Below, one piece after another: positions 52,851 to 60,137 of a DNA stretch of 64,000 nt. The translations under genes were made by a program, and so were the position numbers. This DNA is from Silicimonas algicola (GTDB lineage: Bacteria; Pseudomonadota; Alphaproteobacteria; Rhodobacterales; Rhodobacteraceae). Where the stretch lies: positions 1-64,000 of the forward strand of contig NZ_QGGV01000012.1 of NCBI RefSeq assembly GCF_003148765.1, written 5' to 3'. Under the pieces are notes generated by a model. That model did not search any database. It was given only the letters and a program-made list of their open reading frames with translations, and was not told the origin of the DNA. The stretch's first letter is position 1. Every line of letters starts with the position of its first letter.

Positions 52851-52986
52851 CGCGAATAACCCGGTTACAAGTGACAGTTACACCTCGCCCGAAAGCGAGT
52901 GTGGCCAAATTATGGCACAAAGCTGTCGCAAACAAGGCGGGGTTCCGCCTCATTCGGGCAACATACAGGTTCCGTAAGGGAAACGC

Positions 52987-53547
52987 CTAGCTCCCGCCGT
53001 CGGTCAGAAGCGCGGCGATGATGGCCTTGGCGCTGGCCCCGTTCCATTCGGCGTCGCCCCGCATCCGTGCAATCTCCATGCCCTCGGGATCGAGGATGAC
53101 GGTGATCGGCAGTCCCAGGACCGCCATCTCGCGCGCCAGCGCCTGCCGGGGGTCGAGATAGGTCGGCAGGTTGTCGACGCCGATCTCCTCGAAGAACTTC
53201 GTGATGGCCTGGGGCGGGTTCCGGCCGGTGGCGATGGTCACGACCTCGAAGTCGTCGCCCCCGAACTCGGCTTGAAGCTCGGACAGCATCGGCATCTCTT
53301 TCCGGCAAGGCGCGCACCATGTGGCCCAGAAATTGACGAGGACATGCTTGCCCGCAAAATCCGACAGCCTGACCTCGGCGCCGTCGGGCCCGGTGAAGGC
53401 GGTGTCCGGAACGGGTGCGGGATCGGCGAAGACCAGCTTCTGCATCGACCCCTCGCGCAGGGCCTCCAGCGCGGCGCGGTCGGCGGCGGCGGCGTTTGCG
53501 AAGAGGGCAAGGCCCGTGTAGAGGACGGCGAGAACCAGACGACGCAT
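52987..53547 (-). CDS. TlpA-family thiol-disulfide reductase
   Basis: A 186-aa periplasmic thioredoxin-fold protein with a signal peptide ([20 protein letters not shown]). The active site is [15 protein letters not shown] (Cys78, Cys81); the cis-Pro loop is [15 protein letters not shown]. TlpA-type proteins act in cytochrome c maturation and copper centre assembly. GGAAGGAGC precedes ATG 53547. Divergent from argH with only 24 bp between start codons, so both promoters must lie within or very close to the opposite gene. Confidence 0.92.
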   Translation of the reverse strand: MRRLVLAVLYTGLALFANAAAADRAALEALREGSMQKLVFADPAPVPDTAFTGPDGAEVRLSDFAGKHVLVNFWATWCAPCRKEMPMLSELQAEFGGDDFEVVTIATGRNPPQAITKFFEEIGVDNLPTYLDPRQALAREMAVLGLPITVILDPEGMEIARMRGDAEWNGASAKAIIAALLTDGGS

Positions 53548-53571
53548 GACGCTCCTTCCAGGAACCAGACG

Positions 53572-54960
53572 ATGACCGACAGCGCGAACAAGATGTGGGG
53601 CGGGCGCTTCGCCGCCGGACCGGACGCGATCATGGAGGCGATCAACGCCTCGATCGGTTTCGACCAGCGGCTCGCGCGCCAGGACATCGAAGGCTCGCGC
53701 GCCCACGCCGCGATGCTCGCCGCGCAGGGCATCATAACGGATAGCGACGCGCAGGCGATCCGGGAAGGCCTCCTCACGGTCTTGTCAGAGATCGACGGCG
53801 GGACTTTCGCCTTTTCGACCGCTCTGGAAGACATCCACATGAACGTCGAGGCGCGTCTGAAGGAGCTGATCGGCGAACCTGCCGGACGGCTTCACACGGC
53901 GCGCTCCCGCAACGATCAGGTGGCCACCGACTTCCGCCTCTGGGTCCGCGACCAGTGCGACGCCGCGCAGACCGCCATCGCCGCGCTGCAACGCGCGCTG
54001 ATCGGCCAGGCAGATCAAGGCGCCGACTGGGTCATGCCCGGCTTCACCCACCTCCAGACCGCGCAGCCGGTGACCTGGGGCCACCACATGATGGCCTATG
54101 TCGAGATGCTGGGCCGCGACGCCTCGCGCTTCGCCGACGCGCGGGCGCGGATGAACGAATGCCCCCTGGGCGCCGCAGCCCTCGCCGGCACGTCCTTCCC
54201 GATCGACCGCGCGGCGACGGCGAAGGCGCTCGGCTTCGACCGGCCCGCCGCCAATTCGCTCGACGCCGTGTCGGACCGCGACTTCGCGCTCGAATACCTG
54301 GCCGCCGCCTCGATCTGCGCCATGCACCTGTCGCGGCTGGCCGAGGAGCTGGTGATCTGGTCCAGCGCGCAGTTCCGCTTCGTGCGGATGTCCGACCGCT
54401 TCTCGACCGGCTCGTCGATCATGCCGCAGAAGAAAAACCCTGACGCCGCCGAGCTGGTCCGCGCCAAGATCGGCCGGATCCTCGGCGCGACCGTCGGCCT
54501 CTTCACCGTGATGAAGGGCCTGCCGCTGACCTATTCGAAGGACATGCAGGAGGACAAGGAACAGGTCTTCGACGCCGCCGACGCGCTGATGCTGGCCCTC
54601 GCCGCGTCCGAAGGCATGATGAAGGACCTCTCCGCCAACCCCGACGTCCTGCGCGCTGCGGCTTCGTCCGGCTTTTCCACCGCCACCGACCTCGCAGACT
54701 GGCTGGTGCGCGAGGCGGGACTGCCCTTCCGGGACGCCCACCACGTCACCGGCCGCCTCGTCGCCATGGCCGAGGCCGAGGGCAAGGACCTCCCAGACCT
54801 GACCCTCGCCCAGATGCGGACGGCCCACGACGCCATCACCGAAGGCGTCTTCGACGTCCTCGGCGTCGACAATTCAGTCCGCAGTCGCACCAGCTATGGC
54901 GGCACCGCGCCGGACAACGTGCGGTCCCAGATCGCGCGATGGAAGCAACGGCTGACATAG
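53572..54960 (+). CDS. argH: Argininosuccinate lyase
   Basis: A 462-aa fumarase-superfamily lyase, splitting argininosuccinate to arginine and fumarate. Signature [19 protein letters not shown] at about 282-300 includes the catalytic Ser; the N-terminus [19 protein letters not shown] and [20 protein letters not shown] and [14 protein letters not shown] match the family. Homotetrameric, cytosolic, last step of arginine synthesis. Followed by two tiny lipoprotein genes. Confidence 0.97.
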   Translation: MTDSANKMWGGRFAAGPDAIMEAINASIGFDQRLARQDIEGSRAHAAMLAAQGIITDSDAQAIREGLLTVLSEIDGGTFAFSTALEDIHMNVEARLKELIGEPAGRLHTARSRNDQVATDFRLWVRDQCDAAQTAIAALQRALIGQADQGADWVMPGFTHLQTAQPVTWGHHMMAYVEMLGRDASRFADARARMNECPLGAAALAGTSFPIDRAATAKALGFDRPAANSLDAVSDRDFALEYLAAASICAMHLSRLAEELVIWSSAQFRFVRMSDRFSTGSSIMPQKKNPDAAELVRAKIGRILGATVGLFTVMKGLPLTYSKDMQEDKEQVFDAADALMLALAASEGMMKDLSANPDVLRAAASSGFSTATDLADWLVREAGLPFRDAHHVTGRLVAMAEAEGKDLPDLTLAQMRTAHDAITEGVFDVLGVDNSVRSRTSYGGTAPDNVRSQIARWKQRLT

Positions 54961-55053
54961 CGAAGCGCTTTCCCGCCTGCCGCCCGTTCGCGGCGGCTTC
55001 ACCACGGCGCTGCCGTCGGATATCCTGCGCCTACCCCAGTTTCGGAGCGAGTA

Positions 55054-55212
55054 ATGCGTAAAGCCACCCTGATCGGCGTGATCCTCCTGGCCTCGGCCTG
55101 CGAGAACCAGTCCCTCGGCATAGGCGCCACCTTCGATTCGCACGGCGCCCGCGTCCGCCCGAGCGTCTCGGGCACCGTCGGAGACGTCGGCATCGCGGTG
55201 GCCCCGCGATGA
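55054..55212 (+). CDS. Small lipoprotein (52 aa)
   Basis: MRKATLIGVILLASACENQS: positive N-terminus, hydrophobic core and lipobox ASAC, so Cys16 would be acylated by Lgt and cut by LspA. The mature part is only 37 residues (GIGATFDSHGARVRPSVSG, TVGDVGIAVAPR). Too short for routine ORF calling. Its stop overlaps the next lipoprotein start as ATGA. In Rhodobacterales small lipoprotein genes between argH and lysA are common, which supports coding. Confidence 0.75.
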   Translation: MRKATLIGVILLASACENQSLGIGATFDSHGARVRPSVSGTVGDVGIAVAPR

Positions 55213-55349
55213 AGTCGCTCGTCCTGATCGCGCTGCTCGCCCTCGCCGCATGCGGAGCCGACGGCGAGCCCGAGCCCAAGGCCAAGCCCGCCAACTCGGG
55301 CGTGCAGATCGGCGGCGAGATCGGCATCGGCGTCACCGGCACGCTCTGA
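55209..55349 (+). CDS. Small lipoprotein (46 aa)
   Basis: MKSLVLIALLALAACGADGE has the lipobox LAAC with Cys15 as acylation site. The mature peptide, PEPKAKPANSGVQIGGEIG followed by IGVTGTL, is Pro/Lys- then Gly-rich. It shares the GIG/GVTG pattern with the upstream lipoprotein, suggesting duplication. The ATGA overlap before it and TGAATG after it place it in one operon with the DUF2834 gene. Confidence 0.78.
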   Translation: MKSLVLIALLALAACGADGEPEPKAKPANSGVQIGGEIGIGVTGTL

Positions 55350-55667
55350 ATGAGCGTGCTCCGGATGATCTATCTCGCCCTCGCCATCTGGGGCGCGATC
55401 CACCCGATGTACTGGTTCGTGACCTACATGAACGAGACCGGCACCGGCCTCTCGGGCCTGATCGACGCCTGGTACGTCAACGCCTCGACCACCGGCCTCA
55501 CCTGGGACCTGACCATCGCCGCCATCGCGCTGACGGTCTGGATCGTCGCCGAGACCTGGGTGCGCCGGAACTGGACCGCTCTCGTCGCGATCCCGGCCAC
55601 CTATCTCATCGGCGTCAGCTGCGGCCTGCCGCTCTACCTCTTCCTGCGCACGAGACCGGTCGGCTAG
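55350..55667 (+). CDS. DUF2834 membrane protein
   Basis: A 105-aa protein with three helices (LRMIYLALAIWGAIHPMYWF, LTIAAIALTVWIVAETWVRR, LVAIPATYLIGVSCGLPLYL), the DUF2834 layout with the conserved GLTWDLTIAA centre. Function unknown. It begins right after the lipoprotein stop. The 3' end overlaps the quinone oxidoreductase gene by 4 bp tail-to-tail. Confidence 0.85.
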   Translation: MSVLRMIYLALAIWGAIHPMYWFVTYMNETGTGLSGLIDAWYVNASTTGLTWDLTIAAIALTVWIVAETWVRRNWTALVAIPATYLIGVSCGLPLYLFLRTRPVG

Positions 55668-56638
55668 AGCGTCAGGATCGTCGACCCCGTCGTCTCCCGC
55701 GCTTCCAGCGCCCGGTGCGCCTCGGCGACCTCCTCCAGCGCGAAGGTCTGGCCGATGCTGGCCTTGACGTCGCCCGACAGCATCTTGTCGAACAACTCCT
55801 TCGCCATCGTCTGGCAGGAGTCGAAGTCGGCGAGGTGCGTGAACACCGTCGGGCGCGTCAGCTTCAGCGATCCGCCCGCCGCGAGGCGCTGGATATCGAA
55901 GGGCGGCACCGGCCCCGAGGCCGCGCCGAAGAGGATCATGAACCCCAGCGGCGACAGGCACTGAAGCGAGCCGTCGAAAGTGTCCTTGCCGACAGAATCC
56001 ATCACCACCGGCACGCCCTTGTCGCCGGTCAGCTCCTTCACCCGCGCAACGAAGTCCTCGGTGCGATAGTTGACGCAGACCTCGGCGCCGGCATCCTCGG
56101 CCATCCGGCATTTCTCGTCCGACCCGGCAGTGCCGATCAGTCGGATGCGGTCCGACTTCGCCCACTGACAGCCGATCAGCCCCACGCCGCCCGCCGCCGC
56201 GTGCAACAGCACCGTGTCGCCTTTCGCGATCGGCGTCGTTCGGCGGAACAGGTAGTTGACCGTCAGCCCCTGAAGCATGACCGACGCCGCGTCCTCGAAG
56301 CTGATCCCGTCGGGCAGCGGGCAGACCGTCGCGGCGGGCATCACCCGCGCCTCGGAGTAAGCGCCGGGCGGGTTCGCGGCATAGGCGGCCCGGTCGCCGG
56401 CCTTCAGGTGCGTGACACCCTCGCCCACGGCCTCGACCACACCCGCCGCCTCCATGCCGAGGGCATGGGGCAGGCTCATCTTGTAGGCGCCCGACCTCTG
56501 GTAGCAGTCAATGAAGTTGAGCCCCACCGCATGGTGCCGGATCCGGATCTGCCCCGGCCCCGGCTCGCCCACCTCGCGGTCCGTCAGCTTCAGGACCTCG
56601 GGTCCGCCGTGCGCTTCGATGATGACGGTTTTTGCCAT
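55664..56638 (-). CDS. NADPH:quinone oxidoreductase, MDR family
   Basis: A 324-aa zinc-independent medium-chain reductase. The GroES-like domain includes RIRHHAVGLNFIDCYQRSGA; the NADP-binding domain has LLHAAAGGVGLIGCQWAKSD, and the quinone-reductase pattern VNYRTEDFVARV and TVFTHLADF. It reduces small quinones with NADPH and may protect against oxidative stress. Monocistronic by position; start ATG 56638. No zinc-binding Cys cluster, as in the Qor group. Confidence 0.92.
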   Translation of the reverse strand: MAKTVIIEAHGGPEVLKLTDREVGEPGPGQIRIRHHAVGLNFIDCYQRSGAYKMSLPHALGMEAAGVVEAVGEGVTHLKAGDRAAYAANPPGAYSEARVMPAATVCPLPDGISFEDAASVMLQGLTVNYLFRRTTPIAKGDTVLLHAAAGGVGLIGCQWAKSDRIRLIGTAGSDEKCRMAEDAGAEVCVNYRTEDFVARVKELTGDKGVPVVMDSVGKDTFDGSLQCLSPLGFMILFGAASGPVPPFDIQRLAAGGSLKLTRPTVFTHLADFDSCQTMAKELFDKMLSGDVKASIGQTFALEEVAEAHRALEARETTGSTILTL

Positions 56639-56821
56639 GTTCTGCCTCCCCCACTGTCGCGGGAGACCTTAGCGGGATGGAAGGGGAGGGGAAGAGAGAA
56701 GGTGGTCATCGCGGCGAGATGGCAGGCTTTGTGGCCCTCGTCCGGCGACCGCCGCTCGAAGTCAGGAACTTCGATGTCGCTTCAGGTGTTGGTCCATCAC
56801 ACCTAAAAAAGGAGGCACGAC

Positions 56822-56995
56822 ATGGCAAACGAAGATCAAGCAAAAGGCAAAGCGAAAGACATCGGCGGCAAGGCCAAGGAAGAGTTCGGCGATGCAACCG
56901 GCAATGAAGACATGAAGCACAAAGGTCAGAAGGATCAGGCTGAAGGAAAGGTCCAGAAGGGCGTCGGTGACGCCAAGGACAAGCTCTCCGACTGA
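56822..56995 (+). CDS. CsbD-family stress protein
   Basis: A 57-aa charged helical protein: MANEDQAKGKAKDIGGKAKE, then EFGDATGNEDMKHKGQKDQA, ending VGDAKDKLSD, the CsbD/YjbJ pattern of repeated K-G-K and G-D motifs. Family members accumulate under general stress; no molecular role is established. AAAAGGAGGCACGAC gives a strong Shine-Dalgarno. Too short for routine ORF calling. A GGTGT/ACACC inverted repeat lies just before it. Confidence 0.92.
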   Translation: MANEDQAKGKAKDIGGKAKEEFGDATGNEDMKHKGQKDQAEGKVQKGVGDAKDKLSD

Positions 56996-57030
56996 GTTTG
57001 ACCAGACCAACTGAATCAAGGAGCCAGCCG

Positions 57031-57180
57031 ATGACCGATGACGTCAAGACCCCGAAACAAGAGAACGAGAAGAAGCCGTCAAAGAAAAATGACGAGAAGC
57101 TTCACAGGGCGGAGGCGACGCTCGGAGAAGCGCCGGGAGGCGGGCCCAATGCGGAAGAACGCTCCCGACTGGCCGAGTAG
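57031..57180 (+). CDS. Small charged hypothetical protein (49 aa)
   Basis: A Lys/Glu-rich peptide beginning MTDDVKTPKQENEKKPSKKN and ending AEATLGEAPGGGPNAEERSR then LAE. It follows CsbD by 35 bp with a CAAGGAGCC Shine-Dalgarno, suggesting a two-gene stress operon. No known family. Two imperfect hairpins follow between 57187 and 57290 (ATGCCG/CGGCAT and a GC-rich CCCGGCCC stem), without a T-run. Confidence 0.6.
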   Translation: MTDDVKTPKQENEKKPSKKNDEKLHRAEATLGEAPGGGPNAEERSRLAE

Positions 57181-57317
57181 TCCCCCATGCCGCAACGGCA
57201 TTGGCTGACAGCCGTGAGCCAAACCAAAATTTGATGATCTGCGCCATCCTTGGCCAGACTGTCCCGGCCCGGTAGCACCGGGGCCGGGGCAACCGCATTG
57301 CGCCATACCGCACCGGG

Positions 57318-57550
57318 TCAAGCCCTTTCCGACCCTGAGCCCTTCGCGTGCCTCGGCAGCTCCCTCAGCCCCTCCAGCCACGCCACGCGTTCCGCGAAAT
57401 ATAACTGCGCCGTGGGCCGGTAGACCGAAGGGTCGTCCAGCGTCGGCGCGTAGAGATGCGTCTCCTCGGGCAGGTCCTCCGTCTCGTAGCTGAGCGGCGT
57501 GCCGCAGTCGCTGCAAAAGGATCGCGTGACGCCGGGCGAGGAGTGGTACG
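57318..57550 (-). pseudogene. 3' fragment of a GFA-family gene (displaced copy)
   Basis: The last 77 codons of a GFA-family gene, reading from HSSPGVTRSFCSDCGTPLSY to LPRHAKGSGSERA with stop at 57318. It lacks the 5' half and a start codon. It is a close but not identical copy of the 3' end of the gene at 58310 (about 15 mismatches over 220 aligned bases, counted by eye) at an offset of exactly 992 bp, both ending at the same codon position. Confidence 0.85.
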
Positions 57551-57611
57551 TTGAGTGCTTCTCAGCGGGGCCCCCGAAGCGAGCTCAAAGTAAAAAAGAA
57601 GACGGTCACCC
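57551..57611. other. Junction between duplicated fragment and inserted segment
   Basis: This 61-bp stretch begins the unique segment, which runs to about 58322. It has an A-rich patch (GTAAAAAAGAAG) and a GGGGCCCCC palindrome near 57577. No known attachment site, tRNA or terminal inverted repeat is visible. Confidence 0.4.
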
Positions 57612-58256
57612 CTAGGATTCAGGGGGACCACGCCACTCGAGCGGTTGATTGCGCCGGAAATCGCGTATGTCTTTGGGAATCATCCACTGCAAAAACCAGG
57701 GAAGAGCGTCGCTTCTCTTTCTGACCAGCGGTTCAGGATCGATCTCTATTCGAGCGATGGGCGACTCCAGAAGCGAGCTCAGTCGCTTATCGAGCTTGGA
57801 ATTGATCAGCTTCCCCATCTTTCTTAGGACCGGATCAATCTGGTCGAGGCTCCCTTTGGGCAAAGACAGTTCATTCTGAAAGAAACCTAAAGGAAAGTTG
57901 AACACTTCGCCTTGAGACCAAGAACTGGCGGAGGGAAGAACGCCGGGTGGACAGATGTCGCAAGCTAATCGCAGCAGAGGAAGTATCTTATTATCGGGAA
58001 TGGTTTTCGGAATCGCCAATGCATTGATTGAGATGGTGACGGACATCTTGGATCCGTCTACGAGAATTAGGGAAACCAATCCGAGGCGGTCCTGTCTGAG
58101 CCTCCGATAATAGTCGCCGATCAAGGCACGAGTGTTTCCGTCCCTTTGAATGCCTCCAGGCTCAAGTCTTTGGATGGGTCTGAAATCCTTCGCTTCCAGC
58201 GCCAAGTTTGCTTCGGTCCCCACACGAGCCGAAAACTCCTTGAACTTGGTCGACAA
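57612..58256 (-). CDS. Orphan protein within the inserted segment (214 aa)
   Basis: A soluble-looking protein of 214 aa starting at TTG 58256 (STKFKEFSARVGTEANLALE) behind GGAGGTGAG; a GTG at 58262 adds two residues. Segments: FRPIQRLEPGGIQRDGNTRA, GLVSLILVDGSKMSVTISIN, ACDICPPGVLPSASSWSQG, and a C-terminus WFLQWMIPKDIRDFRRNQPL. No domain, membrane helix or nuclease/integrase motif recognised. Its DNA is clearly less GC-rich than its flanks (for instance around 57960-58100), so recent acquisition is likely. It lies between the two GFA 3' copies. Confidence 0.7.
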   Translation of the reverse strand: MSTKFKEFSARVGTEANLALEAKDFRPIQRLEPGGIQRDGNTRALIGDYYRRLRQDRLGLVSLILVDGSKMSVTISINALAIPKTIPDNKILPLLRLACDICPPGVLPSASSWSQGEVFNFPLGFFQNELSLPKGSLDQIDPVLRKMGKLINSKLDKRLSSLLESPIARIEIDPEPLVRKRSDALPWFLQWMIPKDIRDFRRNQPLEWRGPPES

Positions 58257-58309
58257 CCTCACCTCCGCAACCCATGAACTTAGGCTTCAAAGCAGTCTCC
58301 AACGTCAAA

Positions 58310-58542
58310 TCAAACGATCTCTGACTTCGACCCCTTCGTGTGCCCCGGCAGCTCCCTCAGCCCCTCCAGCCATGCCACGCGTTCCGCGAAATACAACTGC
58401 GCCGTGGGCCGGTAGACGGACGGGTCATCCAGCGTCGGCGCGTAGAGATGCGTCTCCTCGGGCAGGTCCTCCGTCTCGTAGCTGAGCGGCGTGCCGCAGT
58501 CGGTGCAAAAGGACCGCGTGACGCCGGACGAGGAGTGGAACG
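58310..58542. repeat. Direct repeat (upstream copy of the duplicated GFA 3' end)
   Basis: Matches 57318-57550 at constant offset 992 without gaps. Identity is high in the centre and drops near the stop codon, where the peptide ends change from GSGSERA to GSKSEIV. The boundary at 58542 is abrupt, CGT followed by unrelated sequence in the other copy. Confidence 0.85.
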
Positions 58543-58711
58543 TCCGGCGCGGCCCGCTCCACGTCACGCCCGCGCGCGGCATCCCGATCCAGCTTACGTA
58601 GTCCGCGCCCGCCGCGCGCTGGCAATCGCGACAATGACAGGTCGTCTGCCACAGCGGATCGCCCTCCGCCCGAAAGCGGGTCGCCCCGCACATGCATCCT
58701 CCAGCCAGCAT
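58310..58711 (-). CDS. GFA-family (glutathione-dependent formaldehyde-activating fold) protein
   Basis: A 133-aa zinc protein of the GFA/CENP-V family. Zinc Cys: Cys6 and Cys8 (GGCMCGATRF), Cys25, 27 and 30 (TCHCRDCQRAAG), Cys69 and 72 (FCTDCGTPLSYE). The family name derives from an S-hydroxymethylglutathione synthase, but most members have no known substrate. Start ATG 58711 after GGAGGAGCC. Its 3' half is duplicated downstream at 57318-57550, so the present 3' end was probably brought in with the inserted segment. Divergent from lysA. Confidence 0.87.
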   Translation of the reverse strand: MLAGGCMCGATRFRAEGDPLWQTTCHCRDCQRAAGADYVSWIGMPRAGVTWSGPRRTFHSSSGVTRSFCTDCGTPLSYETEDLPEETHLYAPTLDDPSVYRPTAQLYFAERVAWLEGLRELPGHTKGSKSEIV

Positions 58712-58735
58712 CGAGGCTCCTCCTGCCCCGACAAG

Positions 58736-58779
58736 GCCACCGACGCGATACCGACGCAATACCGACGTGATACCGACGC
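58736..58779. repeat. Four 11-bp tandem repeats upstream of lysA
   Basis: GCCACCGACGC, GATACCGACGC, AATACCGACGT, GATACCGACGC run end to end at 58736-58779, 53 bp upstream of the lysA ATG in the gap to the divergent GFA gene. The 11-bp unit is close to one helical turn, so each CCGACG faces the same side. It may be a multimeric operator or simply a slippage product. Confidence 0.55.
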
Positions 58780-58831
58780 GCGTTTTGCGCCACGATTGCG
58801 AACGCGCCGGGATCTGCTAATCAGCCGCGTC

Positions 58832-60109
58832 ATGGACCATTTCCTGTACCGCGACGGCATCCTTCACGCCGAGGACGTGCCTCTCCCCGAGATCGCCGCT
58901 GCGGTCGGGACGCCGTTCTACGTCTACTCGACCGCCACCCTGACGCGCCACTACCGCCTGTTCCAGGAGGCGCTCGACGGACTCGACCACCTGATCTGCT
59001 ACGCGATGAAAGCCAATTCGAATCAAGCGGTTCTGCGGCTGATGGCGTCGCTCGGCGCGGGTGTCGACGTGGTCTCGGGCGGCGAATACCGCCGCGCCGT
59101 CGCAGCAGGATTTCCGGCCGACCGCATCGTCTTCTCGGGCGTCGGCAAGACGGCCGAAGAGATGGAGCTGGCCCTGAGAGGCGGCATCCGCCAGTTCAAC
59201 CTGGAAAGCGAGCCCGAAATGCGCCGCCTCTCCAAGGTATCGGAATCGCTAGGGAAAATCGCCCCCGTCACGATCCGCATCAACCCTGACGTGGACGCCA
59301 GGACGCACGAGAAGATCGCCACCGGCAAGTCCGAGAACAAGTTCGGCATCCCCATTTCCCGAGCCCGCGAGGTCTATGCCGAAGCCGCCTCTCTGCCGGG
59401 GCTCGAGGTCATCGGCATCGACGTCCACATCGGCTCGCAGCTCACCGACCTCGAGCCCTACGAGCAGGCATACCTCAAGGTCGCCGAGCTGACCCACCAG
59501 CTCCGCGCCGACGGCCACGACATCCGCCGCCTCGATCTAGGCGGGGGCCTTGGCATCCTCTACGAGCGCTCGAACGCCGCACCCCCGCTTCCGCTCGACT
59601 ATGGCGAGGTGGTGCGACGGACCGTGGGCGACCTCGGCTGCGAGATCGAGATCGAGCCTGGCCGGCTGATCGCCGGTAACTCGGGTCTCTTGGTCTCGGA
59701 AATAATCTATATGAAACAAGGCGAAGGACGCACCTTCGCCATCGTCGACGCGGCGATGAACGACCTGATCCGACCCGCGATGTACGGGGCACACCATGAC
59801 ATCGTGCCCGTCGTCGAGCCCGAGGCGGGAGCGGAGCTGAGCCCCTGCGACGTGGTCGGTCCGGTCTGCGAGACGGGCGACACCTTCACCCGCAACCGGC
59901 CCCTGCCACCCCTCGCCGAGGGCGACCTGATCGCCTTCCGCTCGGCCGGCGCCTATGGGGCGGTTATGGCCTCGGAGTACAACTCCCGCCCGCTGGTGCC
60001 CGAGGTGCTGGTGCATGGGCATCAATTCGCCGTCATCCGGGCACGACCCACCTTTGACGAGATGATAAACCGCGATACCATCCCAGAGTGGCTGGAAGGA
60101 CCGGTATGA
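58832..60109 (+). CDS. lysA: Diaminopimelate decarboxylase
   Basis: A 425-aa fold-type III PLP enzyme making L-lysine from meso-diaminopimelate. PLP Lys60 is in [12 protein letters not shown]; the phosphate-binding [12 protein letters not shown] and [11 protein letters not shown] loops and the active-site [14 protein letters not shown] Cys block are all in place. [20 protein letters not shown] is the family start. It ends 28 bp before the TIGR02302 gene. Standard in Rhodobacterales to lie soon after argH; here about 3.8 kb separates them. Confidence 0.97.
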   Translation: MDHFLYRDGILHAEDVPLPEIAAAVGTPFYVYSTATLTRHYRLFQEALDGLDHLICYAMKANSNQAVLRLMASLGAGVDVVSGGEYRRAVAAGFPADRIVFSGVGKTAEEMELALRGGIRQFNLESEPEMRRLSKVSESLGKIAPVTIRINPDVDARTHEKIATGKSENKFGIPISRAREVYAEAASLPGLEVIGIDVHIGSQLTDLEPYEQAYLKVAELTHQLRADGHDIRRLDLGGGLGILYERSNAAPPLPLDYGEVVRRTVGDLGCEIEIEPGRLIAGNSGLLVSEIIYMKQGEGRTFAIVDAAMNDLIRPAMYGAHHDIVPVVEPEAGAELSPCDVVGPVCETGDTFTRNRPLPPLAEGDLIAFRSAGAYGAVMASEYNSRPLVPEVLVHGHQFAVIRARPTFDEMINRDTIPEWLEGPV

Positions 60110-60137
60110 TCCGGGCCTGGTCCCGCAACGAAGGCCT

